Assembly (NCBI GenBank): GCA_030220185.1
Contig: JASPKZ010007247.1
Location: 1,410,317 to 1,474,316 of the forward strand
Reading direction: 5' to 3'
Length of the DNA stretch: 64,000 nt
Source of the DNA: Diploptera punctata
Taxonomy: Eukaryota > Arthropoda > Insecta > Blattodea > Blaberidae
Shown here: positions 63,340 to 64,000 of the stretch, piece by piece
Layout of the letters: each line of letters opens with the position of its first letter
Numbering within the stretch: the first letter of the stretch is position 1
Notes under the pieces: generated by a model
Databases searched by the model: none
What the model was told of the DNA's origin: nothing
The model's input: the letters and a program-made list of their open reading frames with translations, nothing else
Translations under genes and position numbers: made by a program

Positions 63340-64000
63340 TTCTTGTTCTTCTTGTTCTTGTTCTTCTTGTTCTTGTTCTTCTTGTTCTTCTTCTTCTTGT
63401 TCTTCTTCTTCTTGTTCTTCTTCTTGTTCTTCTTCTTCTTGTTCTTCTTCTTCTTGTTCTTCTTCTTCTTGTTCTTCTTCTTCTTGTTCTTCTTCTTCTT
63501 GTTCTTCTTCTTCTTGTTCTTCTTCTTCTTGTTTTCTTCTTCTTCTTGTTCTTCTTCTTGTTCTTCTTCTTCTTGTTCTTCTTCTTGTTCTTCTTCTTGT
63601 TCTTCTTCTTGTTCTTCTTCTTCTTGTTCTTCTTGTTCTTGTTCTTGTTCTTGTTCTTGTTCTTGTTCTTCTTGTTCTTTGTTCTTCTTGTTTTCTTGTT
63701 CTGTCTTGTTTCTTGTTCTTCTTGTCTTGTTCTTCTTGTTCTTGTTCTTCTTGTTCTTGTTCTTCTTGTTCTTCTTGTTCTTGTTCTTCTTGTTCTTGTT
63801 CTTCTTGTTCTTGTTCTTCTTGTTCTTGTTCTTCTTGTTCTTGTTCTTCTTGTTCTTGTTCTTCTTGTTCTTGTTCTTCTTGTTCTTGTTCTTCTTGTTC
63901 TTGTTCTTCTTCTTCTGGGCTTCTTATTCTTGTTTCTTCTTCTTGTTCTTCTTCTTGTTTTCTTGTTCTTCTTATTCGTGGTCTGCTTGTTCTTCTCTTC
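63340..64000. repeat. TTC/TTG trinucleotide satellite
   Basis: More than 650 bp of TTCTTG and TTCTTCTTG permutations running to the window edge, with higher-order blocks (TTCTTCTTCTTG early, TTCTTGTTCTTG late). It reads as repeats in any frame and I do not treat it as coding. Confidence 0.95.

Noticed and set aside
63340..64000. Coding low-complexity protein (EQ- or KN-rich on the minus strand)
   Set aside because: Open only because the repeat lacks stops; no start, flanking exon or domain seen.

Overview
The window is AT-rich eukaryotic DNA. It holds one spliced host gene and a very dense layer of nested transposable elements. The protein families (piggyBac, hAT, Penelope-like, Jockey- and RTE-like LINEs, tRNA-headed SINEs) and the intron-exon style point to an arthropod, most likely an insect. 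I cannot resolve the order from sequence alone. Family names such as PLE-A or SINE-2 are local labels used only here.

The one confident host gene is a six-exon short-chain dehydrogenase of the 15-hydroxyprostaglandin dehydrogenase type (31103-41363, +). It encodes 255 aa with the complete TGxxxGIG, NNAG and Ser138-Tyr151-Lys155 set. Its large introns are packed with mobile elements. A possible unrecognised exon lies at 59.8 kb.

Layout: 0.4-5.1 kb holds LINE remnants and a hAT element with an 8-bp target duplication. 5.8-8.6 kb is a SINE cluster. 9-10.3 kb has two Penelope-like (PLE) insertions. 11-21.9 kb is a thicket of SINEs, tRNA-like concatemers, PLE insertions, an old hAT and a Helitron-like unit. 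23.5-30.8 kb has sparse PLE and LINE pieces. 31.1-41.4 kb is the dehydrogenase gene, including a 1.55-kb tRNA-like array in intron 2. 41.8-49.3 kb is rich in PLEs. 50-53.4 kb has LINE, Helitron-like, SINE, tRNA-like and PLE layers. 53.8-57.2 kb has a piggyBac deletion derivative, a tRNA-like palindrome and a short hAT-type element. 58-63.2 kb has SINE, PLE and LINE remnants. 63.3-64.0 kb is a TTC/TTG microsatellite running off the window.

The main observation is that about 20 PLE-derived insertions share one architecture. Most are head-to-head inverted pairs with element 3' ends pointing outward. One outer end is long (it carries an extra 35-60 nt tail) and the other is short. They are flanked by a target-site duplication (TSD) of 11-14 bp, mostly exactly 12. 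The arms carry hammerhead-ribozyme-like cores, and some carry GIY-YIG endonuclease coding sequence. Several unrelated-looking tRNA-like repeats show the same head-to-head, long/short, 12-bp-TSD signature, including tandem concatemers of about 301 bp per unit. In two places the same 12-bp target has been used twice in succession. This suggests that tRNA-headed non-autonomous elements are mobilised by the PLE machinery. That is an inference, but it rests on many independent junctions visible here.
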